In this document: positions 52,172 through 60,531 of the stretch, piece by piece
Layout: each line of letters begins with the position of its first letter
Position numbering within the stretch: the first letter of the stretch is position 1
NCBI GenBank assembly: GCA_965204155.1
Contig: OZ241971.1
Coordinates: 2,976,001-3,040,000, forward strand
Source of the DNA: UBA6522 sp965204155
GTDB lineage: Bacteria; Pseudomonadota; Gammaproteobacteria; Steroidobacterales; Rariloculaceae
Direction: 5' to 3'
Length of the DNA: 64,000 nt
Notes under the pieces: generated by a model
Told to the model about the DNA's origin: nothing
Databases searched by the model: none
What the model saw: only the letters and a program-made list of their open reading frames with translations
Program-made: the position numbers and the translations under genes

Positions 52172-53580
52172 TGCGCTGGATATTGCTTTTCGTACTCATA
52201 CCGCTCTCCGCCGGCATACAGGCCCAGCAGACGCGTGCAAACATCGTATTGCTGTTGGCCGACGATCTGGGCTACAACGAACTCGGCTCATACGGGCAAA
52301 CGATCATACAGACGCCGGAACTGGACAAACTGGCGGCGCAAGGCATGCGGTTTACCGATTTCTATGCAGGAAATGCCGTCTGTTCACCGGCACGAGCGGT
52401 CCTTCTGACCGGAAAGAGTGCGGCAAACGTGGCTATCCGCGGCAATGCCGGATTCTTCGGCAACGACCGGTGGGAAGGCGTTGCCCTCGACAGGGACGAA
52501 TTTACCCTTGGCGAGATGTTCAAGGGCGCGGGATACCAGACGGCCTTCGTCGGCAAGTGGCATCTGGATAACCCCGATGACGTGGAAACCTGGGCCTGGG
52601 GCCACGGCTTCGACTATGCCGTGCAGGAACAGTGGTCCGCCCGTTTCGGCGGAAGAGAGTTTCCCCCGCAACGGTTGTGGGTTAACGGAGACCAGGAATT
52701 CGTCCCCTATGACTACACGCAGTACGACGGCAAGGACCATTTTCGAACGGATTTTGCATTCGATTTTCTCGACAGCATGGACAGGAACCGTCCCTTCTTC
52801 CTGTTCATGTCCTACCGGGCGCCGCACTCGTTCGAAGGCCCGCTCCGGGATACCGAACTCTACGCGGACCGGGGCTGGCCGGAGATCGAAAGAGTGCATG
52901 CGGCCAAGATTACGCTGCTCGACAGGCAGGTCGGACGCCTGCTGAACAAGCTCGAGGAGATGGGCGAGCTGGAAAATACCCTGGTGCTGTTCACCAGCGA
53001 CAATGGACCGCACTTTGCGGCGGGGGGGCACGATCACGAGTTTTTCGACAGCAACGGAGCACTCAGGGGCGGGAAGCGGGACCTGTACGAAGGTGGTGTT
53101 CGGGTGCCGCTCATCGCGTACTGGCAAGGACGGATCGAGGCCGGAGCGACGACCGCGCATATCTCCGCCTTTCAGGATTTGATGCCCACCTTTGCCGACA
53201 TCGCCGACGATGAAACGCCGGAACAAACCGATGGCATTTCGTTCCTGCCGCTCCTGCTGGGCGAAGAGCAGCGGGAACATGAAGCATTGAACTTTGAAAT
53301 CCAGCTGAGCGGCTGGTTCCAGACCCTGCCGGACGGCGGTTTTCGCCAATCCGCAAGAATGGGCGAGTGGAAGGCGGTGCGCTACGGCGTCGATTCGCCA
53401 ACGGAGCTGTACAACCTGAATAGGGACATTTCCGAGTCAAACGACGTGGCGGCCGATCACCCTGACATCGTGGAGACTATGAACCGACTGTTCGAATCCG
53501 CCCGCACCGAAACGCCCGGCTTTCCATACGGCGGAGTGGTGCAGCATCACATGTCGCAGGACCGGTATCAAGCGGAATAG
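52171..53580 (+). CDS. Secreted type I sulfatase
   Basis: This 469-residue formylglycine sulfatase has a signal peptide (RWILLFVLIPLSAGIQAQ), the metal pair Asp31-Asp32 (LLADDLGYNELG) and the active-site CSPAR (Cys71), the form converted to formylglycine by the FGE-type system. GKWHLD and FTSDNGPH complete the metal and substrate site. It cleaves sulfate esters, probably from a glycan, in the periplasm or outside. Its ATG overlaps the stop of the GH13 gene, and GGAGG lies just upstream, so the two are co-translated. Substrate class cannot be fixed by eye. Confidence 0.9.
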   Translation: MRWILLFVLIPLSAGIQAQQTRANIVLLLADDLGYNELGSYGQTIIQTPELDKLAAQGMRFTDFYAGNAVCSPARAVLLTGKSAANVAIRGNAGFFGNDRWEGVALDRDEFTLGEMFKGAGYQTAFVGKWHLDNPDDVETWAWGHGFDYAVQEQWSARFGGREFPPQRLWVNGDQEFVPYDYTQYDGKDHFRTDFAFDFLDSMDRNRPFFLFMSYRAPHSFEGPLRDTELYADRGWPEIERVHAAKITLLDRQVGRLLNKLEEMGELENTLVLFTSDNGPHFAAGGHDHEFFDSNGALRGGKRDLYEGGVRVPLIAYWQGRIEAGATTAHISAFQDLMPTFADIADDETPEQTDGISFLPLLLGEEQREHEALNFEIQLSGWFQTLPDGGFRQSARMGEWKAVRYGVDSPTELYNLNRDISESNDVAADHPDIVETMNRLFESARTETPGFPYGGVVQHHMSQDRYQAE

Positions 53581-53668
53581 CGCTGGAACCGCCCGTTCGC
53601 TGGGACTATCGGAAAGCCGAAGATTGGCGGTGCCGATCTGCGCTCTATTCCCTTCGCTTCCGATTCCG

Positions 53669-55033
53669 CTACGGTGTTCCTTGACGTTGCGGCGCCTCGA
53701 TCTCGGTCTGCAGCCCCAGGTCGCCCTGATCCTGCATCCACGCTTGTAGCTGCTCCAGCATGGCAGCGATCCGCTCCCTGTGTTCCGCCATTTCTGCAAG
53801 GTTCGTAAGTTCGTGAGGGTCCGCTTGCAGGTCGAAGAACTCGAATTCGGGCCTGTGTTGGTATCTCTCGAACAGTGCCTTCGCGCGGGCGTCGGTTTCG
53901 CCCAGGTCGCGCCACGAGAAGTAAAAGCCGTCGCTGCCCTGTTCGGTAATGAGGTTCGTGAACCGATTGTCTGGAACCAGGTTCCAGATCAGCTTGAAAC
54001 GCTCATCCCGGATCGACCTGATCGGGTAGGGTTCCAGATTCGCGTTGATGCCGGTGGTGGTCTGGATGCCGTAAACGACGTCGCGGTGTCTCGGGCCTGC
54101 CTCAAGGAGCAGATTCAACATGCTCCGACCTTCGATCTCCGGAGCCGGTACGCCCCCGGCGGCCTCGATCCAGGTCGGAAGCAGATCGTTGATCTGCAGC
54201 AGGGCGGACGATGTCTCGCCGGCAGGTACCCGATTGCTCCAGCGGACCACCAGGGATGTTTTGACTCCCGCGTCGTAGAGCGTCCACTTGGCGAAGGGGC
54301 CGCTGATTCCCTGCTCGCTGTAGAACATGGTCAACGTGTTCTCGTGCGCGCCGTTCTGTTCGAGCAGGTCGAGGACACGGCCGAGTTCGCCGTCCATGTA
54401 AGTGATCTCGGCGTAGTACCGGGTCAGCGCTTCCCGGGTCTCGGGCGTGTCGACGAAATAGGGCGGCAGCGTGAGCAGAGTCGCGTGGTAGCGGGAGGGA
54501 TCGCCCTTGTCCCACGGCTGGTGCGGTTCGTTCGAACCGACGATCAGGGCGAAGGGTTGCTCGGGGTCGCGGCCGATGAATTCGCCGATCAGGTCGAAGT
54601 GCAGGGACCAATCGCCGATTCTCTCGAATGGATAGACCGTCTCCGGATTCACGTGCAACTTGCCCGCCAGTCCGACGCGATAGCCCAGGTCCGTCAGGTG
54701 GTGGACGACGCTCCTCGTGTCCCCGTATGCATGCGCGTGGTTTGGGTAGGCGCCGCTGCGGACCGGATACTGTCCGGTGTAGATCATGTGGCGCGTAGGC
54801 GAGCACATGGCGGTAGCCGTGAACATGTGGGTATAGGTGGTCCCTTCCCGGGCCAGCCGGTCGAGATTCGGTGTGTGGACCATCGGATTGCCCAGGGCGC
54901 CGGCGTCGCTGTAGGTCATGTCGTCGGCGATGAACAGCAAGATGTTTGGTCGATCCGGTTCCTGAGCGCCGGCCGAATGACCGACAAGAGCGGCAGCGAT
55001 GACCAGAGGAATCCAGGCGGGAACGCGTGTCAT
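53669..55033 (-). CDS. Secreted type I sulfatase, N-sulfoglucosamine sulfohydrolase-like
   Basis: This 454-residue sulfatase has a signal peptide (PLVIAAALVGHSAGAQ), Asp37-Asp38 (FIADDMTYSDAG) and the formylglycine site CSPTR (Cys77). The surrounding GTTYTHMFTATAM and TGQYPVRSGAYPNHA are typical of the sulfamidase-like branch acting on sulfated amino sugars. GKLHVNPE replaces the GKWH of the first sulfatase. It is convergent with the other sulfatase, 88 bases apart. The two differ strongly in sequence and so probably act on different linkages. Confidence 0.88.
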   Translation of the reverse strand: MTRVPAWIPLVIAAALVGHSAGAQEPDRPNILLFIADDMTYSDAGALGNPMVHTPNLDRLAREGTTYTHMFTATAMCSPTRHMIYTGQYPVRSGAYPNHAHAYGDTRSVVHHLTDLGYRVGLAGKLHVNPETVYPFERIGDWSLHFDLIGEFIGRDPEQPFALIVGSNEPHQPWDKGDPSRYHATLLTLPPYFVDTPETREALTRYYAEITYMDGELGRVLDLLEQNGAHENTLTMFYSEQGISGPFAKWTLYDAGVKTSLVVRWSNRVPAGETSSALLQINDLLPTWIEAAGGVPAPEIEGRSMLNLLLEAGPRHRDVVYGIQTTTGINANLEPYPIRSIRDERFKLIWNLVPDNRFTNLITEQGSDGFYFSWRDLGETDARAKALFERYQHRPEFEFFDLQADPHELTNLAEMAEHRERIAAMLEQLQAWMQDQGDLGLQTEIEAPQRQGTP

Positions 55034-55106
55034 GCCACTTTCTCCTCGAAAGGCGTTAACGGGCCCTGGCTCAATTCGGCCGCTCGGCTCAAGGCGTCGG
55101 CCGGCG

Positions 55107-55568
55107 CTATTCGACAGCGAGCAACTCGACTTCGAACAACAACGTCGCGTCAGGCGGTATGACCCCGCCGGCGCCGCGGCTGCCGTAGGCCAGGTCGGGA
55201 GGGATGATCAGTTCGCGCTTCTCACCGATCCGCATGCCTGCGACGCCCTCGTCCCAGCCTGCGATCACGCGCCCCGCACCCAGCGCAAACCCGAAGGGCT
55301 GACCGCGATCCACCGAACTGTCGAATTTCGTGCCGCGTCCGCCGTCGCTCCCGGGATCGTATAGCCAACCCGTGTAGTGCACGCTCACGGAGTTGCCCGC
55401 GGCTGCCTCGGCGCCCGAGCCGGTCTGCGTCATGGTAATCATCAGTCCCGAGTCCGTGGTGGTCATCTCCGAGCCCTCAATGCCGGCGTCGCCACCGCAG
55501 GCGCTGACGCCGAGTGACGCCGCCACGAGCAAGAATAGTCTGAAAGCGTAACGATATCCGGGTTTCAT
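55107..55568 (-). CDS. FKBP-type peptidyl-prolyl isomerase lipoprotein
   Basis: This 153-residue protein has a lipoprotein signal (FLLVAASLGVSAC) and a single FKBP domain: VSVHYTGWLYD, FDSSVDRGQPFGFALGAG, VIAGWDEGVAGMRIGEKREL, IPPDLAYGSRG and IPPDATLLFEVELL. It would catalyse proline isomerisation during folding of exported proteins. It lies upstream of the sulfatase on the same strand (73-base gap) and could assist secreted enzymes, though that is only positional. Confidence 0.9.
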   Translation of the reverse strand: MKPGYRYAFRLFLLVAASLGVSACGGDAGIEGSEMTTTDSGLMITMTQTGSGAEAAAGNSVSVHYTGWLYDPGSDGGRGTKFDSSVDRGQPFGFALGAGRVIAGWDEGVAGMRIGEKRELIIPPDLAYGSRGAGGVIPPDATLLFEVELLAVE

Positions 55569-55759
55569 GCTGTTGAGTTCCTTTCCGGTTTGAGTTCCGA
55601 CCGTTTCGAGTATAGCTCGCGAGCCCGTAGTGGATCGACGCTGTGACTGGCGGTCCAGCCCGGATAACCGGGGAATGCTTTTGAGCGTAATGAATCCGAT
55701 TGTGTAATCGCAACCGTTGGATTACATTCGCGGGCGCCTGTGTGGAGCGGTGATCGATC

Positions 55760-56728
55760 ATGCAATTCTCTCTGGAGTCGCTGCGGGCAGCGGCGGAAAT
55801 CGTTTACAGGCAGGTGCCCGCGACGCCCCAATTCGACTGGCCGCTGCTCAGCCGTCACGCCGGGCTTACGGTGTGGGTCAAACACGAGAACCATACGCAG
55901 ACCGGTGCTTTCAAGGTCCGCGGCGGGGTGCTCTACATGCACCGCCTGAAGCAGCGGAAGCCGGATTGTCCCGGTGTGATTGCGGCGACCCGCGGCAATC
56001 ATGGCCAGTCGATCGCTGTCGGCGCGACCCACCAGGGACTGCGTTCGATGATCTGCGTACCGGAGGGTAACAACCCGGAAAAGAACGCCGCAATGATCGC
56101 GCAGGGGGCCGAACTGGTCATCCACGGCAGCGACTTTCAGGAGTCACTGGAGCATGCCCACCGGCTGACCGAAACCGAAGGGCTTCACATGGTGGGCGCA
56201 TTCGAGCCGACCCTCGTGCAAGGCGTCGCGTCCTACGCCCTGGAGCTGTTCGAGGCCGCCGGCCCGCTTGACGCGGTCTACGTACCCATCGGCCTGGGTT
56301 CGGGAATCTGCGGCGTGATCGCGGCCCGTAACGCGCTTGGCCTGACGACGGACGTGATCGGCGTGCAGTCCGAAGGGGCGCCGTGTTACGCCCTGTCGTA
56401 CCAGGCCGGCAAGCCGGTTTCCACGCCCCGCGCGGATACATTTGCGGACGGTGTAGCGACTCGGGTTCCGGTGCCCGATGCGGTGGACATGATCAATCGG
56501 GAAGCTGCGCGAGTGATCACCGTGAGCGATGCGGCCATGCTCGATTCGCAGAGACTGCTGCTCAGCCTGACGCACAACCTGGCGGAACCGGCCGGGGCAG
56601 CCGCGCTCGCCGGACTCTTGTCGGAACGCTCAAGGATGTCGCGGAGAAACGTGGCGGTGATACTCAGCGGCGGGAACGCCGACGCTGCGAATCTGCAGAA
56701 GATTTTCGGGGCCGGTCCCGCCGCATGA
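55760..56728 (+). CDS. PLP-dependent threonine dehydratase-like enzyme
   Basis: This 322-residue fold-type II PLP enzyme has the Schiff-base lysine in TGAFKVRGG and the Asn loop TRGNHGQS. The phosphate-binding loop is GLGSGICG instead of the usual run of glycines, and the pyrimidine-contact SGGN is present near the C terminus (ILSGGNAD). It resembles the EutB/serine-threonine dehydratase group. The reaction is probably elimination of water and ammonia from a hydroxy-amino acid, but the substrate is uncertain. It is diverged from the paralogue at 15227. It stands alone between divergent and co-directional neighbours. Confidence 0.8.
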   Translation: MQFSLESLRAAAEIVYRQVPATPQFDWPLLSRHAGLTVWVKHENHTQTGAFKVRGGVLYMHRLKQRKPDCPGVIAATRGNHGQSIAVGATHQGLRSMICVPEGNNPEKNAAMIAQGAELVIHGSDFQESLEHAHRLTETEGLHMVGAFEPTLVQGVASYALELFEAAGPLDAVYVPIGLGSGICGVIAARNALGLTTDVIGVQSEGAPCYALSYQAGKPVSTPRADTFADGVATRVPVPDAVDMINREAARVITVSDAAMLDSQRLLLSLTHNLAEPAGAAALAGLLSERSRMSRRNVAVILSGGNADAANLQKIFGAGPAA

Positions 56729-56963
56729 CCGGCGCTCACTTGGCGCCGTGGCCGACACCCTTCCAGCCGTCCGGCGGGCTGCCCCGGCCACTCCAATGCG
56801 TGGCCGGCATGCCGCAATCGTCCGCATCCGTCACGCTTTCTGTCCGAAAGTTATGTAACGCCGGTAATGAGAGTTCGTTATACTCGCCCGCCACGGATAT
56901 TCTTCGGTCAGTCAGGCACGTGTTCGCGCGGCAACTACTATAGAGATTTGTTGGGGTAATCTA

Positions 56964-57749
56964 GTGTTTGCCATTAATCCGTTCGCCGAGCTTTCGGCAT
57001 CCATTCCGCCCGCTGTAATGCAGTTCTACGTAGTCATCATGTTGGTGTTGGTGATGGCCGGCACCGTGTACGACACGCTCCACAAGAAAAGCGCCCGGTA
57101 TTTCTTCAGAAACTGGCGTAACGCCAGCAGCAAGGGGACGCGGCGGGTCGGTGCCGGGGAAATGGCGAGCCTGGCGGTAAGGACCGTTCTCTTCGAGGGC
57201 CTGATGTCCGGCGAATTCTGCAGCCAGCGGCGCAGGATTGCCCACCTGCTGACGATGTACGGTTTCCTCGCCTTCGTGGCCACGACCGCCATCATGGTGT
57301 TCCAGTACCCGACACCGGCTACGCCCGCGCCTGCCATCCTGCCGCAACTGTGGTATCTCGGCGCCCTGATGGTTTGCGTCGGCGGCTACTGGTTCTGGTT
57401 CTTCATTCGCGTGGATGTTGCGGCCGAGGGCAATTCTCCGTTTCATCTTGTGTTTGCCGACCTGTTCATTCTCTCGTTGCTCGCCAGCGCCACGTTCGGC
57501 CTCGTCTGGGGCTACCTGCAGTCGGCCGGAAGCGCCTGGTCGAATCTGTTCTTCGCGCTGCACATCCTCGCTTCGACGGTACTGTTCGGCTCCGTACCGT
57601 GGTCCAAGTTTGCGCACATGTTCTACAAGCCCGCAGCCGCCTTCCAGAAGCGCGTGGAAGAAGCCGACGGTTCGAGGAGCAACCTGCCCCCGCCTGCCGA
57701 TCGGCCGGAAAAATTCGGCAGCGCCCGCCAGCACGCCCGGCACTACTAG
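56964..57749 (+). CDS. aprM: APS reductase membrane anchor AprM
   Basis: This 261-residue inner-membrane protein has about five hydrophobic helices (MQFYVVIMLVLVMAG, LLTMYGFLAFVATTAIMV, LWYLGALMVCVGGYWFWFF, LFILSLLASATFGLVWG, NLFFALHILASTVLFG) and histidines suited to haem or quinone contact. Its position directly before aprBA, and its length, match AprM, which is thought to link APS reductase to the quinone pool in one group of sulfur oxidisers. The start is GTG 56964 with GGGG about eight bases upstream. The preceding 235 bases have no gene and presumably carry the promoter. Confidence 0.87.
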   Translation: MFAINPFAELSASIPPAVMQFYVVIMLVLVMAGTVYDTLHKKSARYFFRNWRNASSKGTRRVGAGEMASLAVRTVLFEGLMSGEFCSQRRRIAHLLTMYGFLAFVATTAIMVFQYPTPATPAPAILPQLWYLGALMVCVGGYWFWFFIRVDVAAEGNSPFHLVFADLFILSLLASATFGLVWGYLQSAGSAWSNLFFALHILASTVLFGSVPWSKFAHMFYKPAAAFQKRVEEADGSRSNLPPPADRPEKFGSARQHARHY

Positions 57750-57791
57750 CCAGGACTCTGTCGGTCTTCGGTACCAGGAGAAGAAAGCACC

Positions 57792-58247
57792 ATGCCGACC
57801 TTTGTTTACATGACCCGTTGCGATGGCTGCGGCCACTGCGTCGATATCTGTCCATCGGACATCATGCATATCGACCCCACCTACCGCCGCGCCCTCAACA
57901 TCGAGCCCAACATGTGCTGGGAGTGTTATTCCTGCGTCAAGGCGTGCCCGCAGAACGCCATCGACGCACGGGGGTATGCCGACTTCGCTCCCCTGGGCCA
58001 CAGCGTTCGCGTACTTCGGGAAGAGAGCAAGGGGACCGTTTCCTGGAAGATCAAGTTCAGGGACGGCACGGAAAAGGACTTCGTTTCGCCGATCCGAACC
58101 ACCCCGTGGGGATCGATCAAGTCGCCGGTCGAGTACGAATCGCCAACCGAGGATTCGTTCAGGGATCAACAACTCGCGCATGAGCCGGAGTTCCTCAAGG
58201 TCGACGAGCTGCCCACCTTGGGTCCAGATGATCGGGGAACGGACTGA
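57792..58247 (+). CDS. aprB: Adenylylsulfate reductase beta subunit
   Basis: This 151-residue ferredoxin-like subunit has two 4Fe-4S clusters, at Cys10/13/16/20 (CDGCGHCVDIC) and Cys42/45/48/52 (CWECYSCVKAC), followed by the C-terminal tail that wraps the alpha subunit (KIKFRDGTEKDF). Together with AprA it interconverts sulfite plus AMP and adenylylsulfate; in a sulfur oxidiser the direction is sulfite to APS. GGAG precedes the ATG. The stop overlaps the aprA start (TGATG). Confidence 0.95.
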   Translation: MPTFVYMTRCDGCGHCVDICPSDIMHIDPTYRRALNIEPNMCWECYSCVKACPQNAIDARGYADFAPLGHSVRVLREESKGTVSWKIKFRDGTEKDFVSPIRTTPWGSIKSPVEYESPTEDSFRDQQLAHEPEFLKVDELPTLGPDDRGTD

Positions 58248-60091
58248 TGGGCCTCTTCTCGCGCAGAAAGACGGTCTTCGTCGATTCCGACGTTCTGGTT
58301 ATCGGCGGCGGCATGGCCGGCTGCGGGGCGACCTACGAGGCACGCTACTGGGGGCGTGACCTCAAGATCGTGTGTGTGGAGAAGGCCAACATCGAGCGCA
58401 GCGGTGCGGTCGCCCAGGGCCTGTACGCGATCAATACGTACATGGGCATGCGCTGGGGCGAGAACCAGCCGGAGGATCATGTCCGCTACGCCCGCAACGA
58501 CCTCATGGGCCTGGTGCGCGAGGATCTGGGATACGACATCGCCCGGCATGTGGATTCCTGCGTGCACCAGTTCGAGGATTGGGGCCTGCCGATGATGCGC
58601 GACCCCGAAACCGGGCGGTATCAGCGCGAAGGCAAGTGGCAGATCATGATCCATGGCGAGAGCTACAAGCCCATCGTCGCCGAGGCGGCCTGCAAGGCCG
58701 CGACCGAGGTCTACAACCGGATCATGGTGACCCATCTGCTGATGGACAGCACGAAGGCCAATCGGGTTGCCGGGGCCGTCGGTTTCAACGTCCGGACCGG
58801 AGATTTCTACGTTTTTCGCGCCACGGCCGTCATCGTCTGCGCCGGCGGAGCTTCGCACATCTACAAGCCCCGCGCGGTCGGGGAGGGCATGGGGCGGACA
58901 TGGTATGCGCCCTGGAGCAGCGCCTCGGCGTATGCGCTGCCGATCCTGGTCGGGGCCAGGATGACCCAGATGGAGAACCGGATCGTGCTGACGCGGTTCA
59001 AGGACGGCTATGGACCGGTGGGTGCCTACTTCCTGCATCTGAAGACTTACACCGAAAACGCGTACGGCGAAGAATACGAGTCGAAATGGACCGAACACAC
59101 CAGGAATCTGGTCGGAGACTACGTCGACAGGCACCCGGTGCCGACCTGCCTGAGAAACCATGCCCTGCTGGAAGAGCAAAAGGCCGGCAGGGGACCGATC
59201 CGAATGGTGACGAAGGAAGCCTTCCAGGATCCCCACAAGGAGACCGTGGGCTGGGAGAATTTCCTCGGCATGACCATCGGGCAGGCGGTCGTCTGGGCAT
59301 CGCAGAACATCGATCCCAAGCACACCAATCCCGAATTGACCACCTCGGAGCCCTACGTCATGGGTTCGCACGCCACCTGCTCCGGGGCATGGGCCAGCGG
59401 GCCGGAGGACTGCGCCCCCGACGACTACCAGTGGGGATACAACCGGATGATGACCGTCGACGGGCTGTTCGGCGCCGGCGACACCATCGGCGGCGCCGCG
59501 CACAAGTTTTCGTCCGGATCCTTCACCGAAGGCCGGATCGCCGCCAAGGCGGCGGTCAACTACGTGAACGACTTGCGTAACGACCGCCCCGAGGTGAGCG
59601 AGGCGGAGTACCAGGAACTGAAGAAGGTGATTTTCAAGCCCCTGGAGAACTACGAGGTCGGCCGCAACGAGATCGTCGCGGGCACGGTTTCGCCCAGCTA
59701 TCTGCTGCCGATGCATGGCCTTCAGCGGCTCGAGAAGATCATGGACGAATACGTTGGCGGCATCGGTGCGAACTACATCACCAACGAACCGTTGCTCACC
59801 CGGGGACTGGAACTGCTCGAGATGCTCAAGGAGGATCTCGACCATCTTGGGGCCGAAGACCTCCACCAGCTTCAGCGGGCGTGGGAGTTGCACCACCGCG
59901 TAGTGGCCTCGGAATCCGTCACGCACCATACGATGTTCCGGACCGAAACGCGCTGGCCGGGCTATTACTACCGGGGCGATTACCCCAGGCTGAACGATTC
60001 CGATTGGCACTGTTTTACCCTGTCGCGGTACGACCGCGACTCGGGGACGTGGGAAATGGAAACGGCGCCGGTACATCACATCATCGACTAG
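58247..60091 (+). CDS. aprA: Adenylylsulfate reductase alpha subunit
   Basis: This 614-residue flavoprotein of the fumarate reductase superfamily has an FAD fold (VLVIGGGMAGCGATYEARYWG), ERSGAVAQGLYAINTYMG, the FAD/AMP-site stretches HGESYKPIVAEAA and GMGRTWYAPWSS, and SHATCSGAWASGPED. It carries out the two-electron chemistry on sulfite/APS. The lineage (oxidising versus reducing) cannot be read with certainty from motifs, but aprM upstream and the absence of dissimilatory sulfite reductase and qmo genes here favour sulfur oxidation. No sat (ATP sulfurylase) is in view. Confidence 0.95.
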   Translation: MGLFSRRKTVFVDSDVLVIGGGMAGCGATYEARYWGRDLKIVCVEKANIERSGAVAQGLYAINTYMGMRWGENQPEDHVRYARNDLMGLVREDLGYDIARHVDSCVHQFEDWGLPMMRDPETGRYQREGKWQIMIHGESYKPIVAEAACKAATEVYNRIMVTHLLMDSTKANRVAGAVGFNVRTGDFYVFRATAVIVCAGGASHIYKPRAVGEGMGRTWYAPWSSASAYALPILVGARMTQMENRIVLTRFKDGYGPVGAYFLHLKTYTENAYGEEYESKWTEHTRNLVGDYVDRHPVPTCLRNHALLEEQKAGRGPIRMVTKEAFQDPHKETVGWENFLGMTIGQAVVWASQNIDPKHTNPELTTSEPYVMGSHATCSGAWASGPEDCAPDDYQWGYNRMMTVDGLFGAGDTIGGAAHKFSSGSFTEGRIAAKAAVNYVNDLRNDRPEVSEAEYQELKKVIFKPLENYEVGRNEIVAGTVSPSYLLPMHGLQRLEKIMDEYVGGIGANYITNEPLLTRGLELLEMLKEDLDHLGAEDLHQLQRAWELHHRVVASESVTHHTMFRTETRWPGYYYRGDYPRLNDSDWHCFTLSRYDRDSGTWEMETAPVHHIID

Positions 60092-60249
60092 GGAATTGAT
60101 CCGCTATCTCGTACCCTCCATTCGGATTACGGATCGATTCGCCGTTGCGTTCGAGCTTCTGGTATGTCGTGTGAATCCGCCATTGTGAGCCCGCCTTTCC
60201 GGTAGCGCGGCCCAAAAAACATTGCCTTGCGTCTTGCAAATAGGTCCCG

Positions 60250-60268
60250 GATAAGAATAATTGCTATT
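60250..60268 (+). promoter_or_regulatory. Fur box upstream of feoAB
   Basis: GATAAGAATAATTGCTATT matches 13 of 19 positions of the Fur consensus GATAATGATAATCATTATC. It lies 24 bases upstream of the feoA ATG in an otherwise GC-rich region. Iron-dependent repression of feoAB by Fur is the expected regulation. Confidence 0.65.
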
Positions 60269-60291
60269 TGCGCTTTTCGGGGATCAAGTCC

Positions 60292-60531
60292 ATGACGCTT
60301 GCCGACCTGAAGCGGGGCGACCGTGCCCGCATTGATGCCGTCGACCCGGTCGAGCCCAGTGTGCGCCGCCTCATGGTGCTCGGCCTGGTGGAAGGCGCCG
60401 AACTGGAGTGCCTGGGCGGATCGCTGGGCGGCGATCCGATGGAGTTGCGCATCCACGGCAGCGCGTTGTCCCTGCGGCGCGCCGACGCTCGCCGTTTCAC
60501 GGTGACCCCCACGGCAGGCGCGGAAGACTGA
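60292..60531 (+). CDS. feoA: Ferrous iron transport protein A
   Basis: This 79-residue SH3-like protein has MTLADLKRGDRARI at the start and MVLGLVEGAELECLG in the middle, the usual FeoA pattern. It is thought to bind the cytoplasmic side of FeoB and promote ferrous iron uptake. The ATG at 60292 is preferred over an upstream in-frame ATG (60268), which overlaps the Fur box. Its stop overlaps the feoB start (TGATG). Confidence 0.9.
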   Translation: MTLADLKRGDRARIDAVDPVEPSVRRLMVLGLVEGAELECLGGSLGGDPMELRIHGSALSLRRADARRFTVTPTAGAED

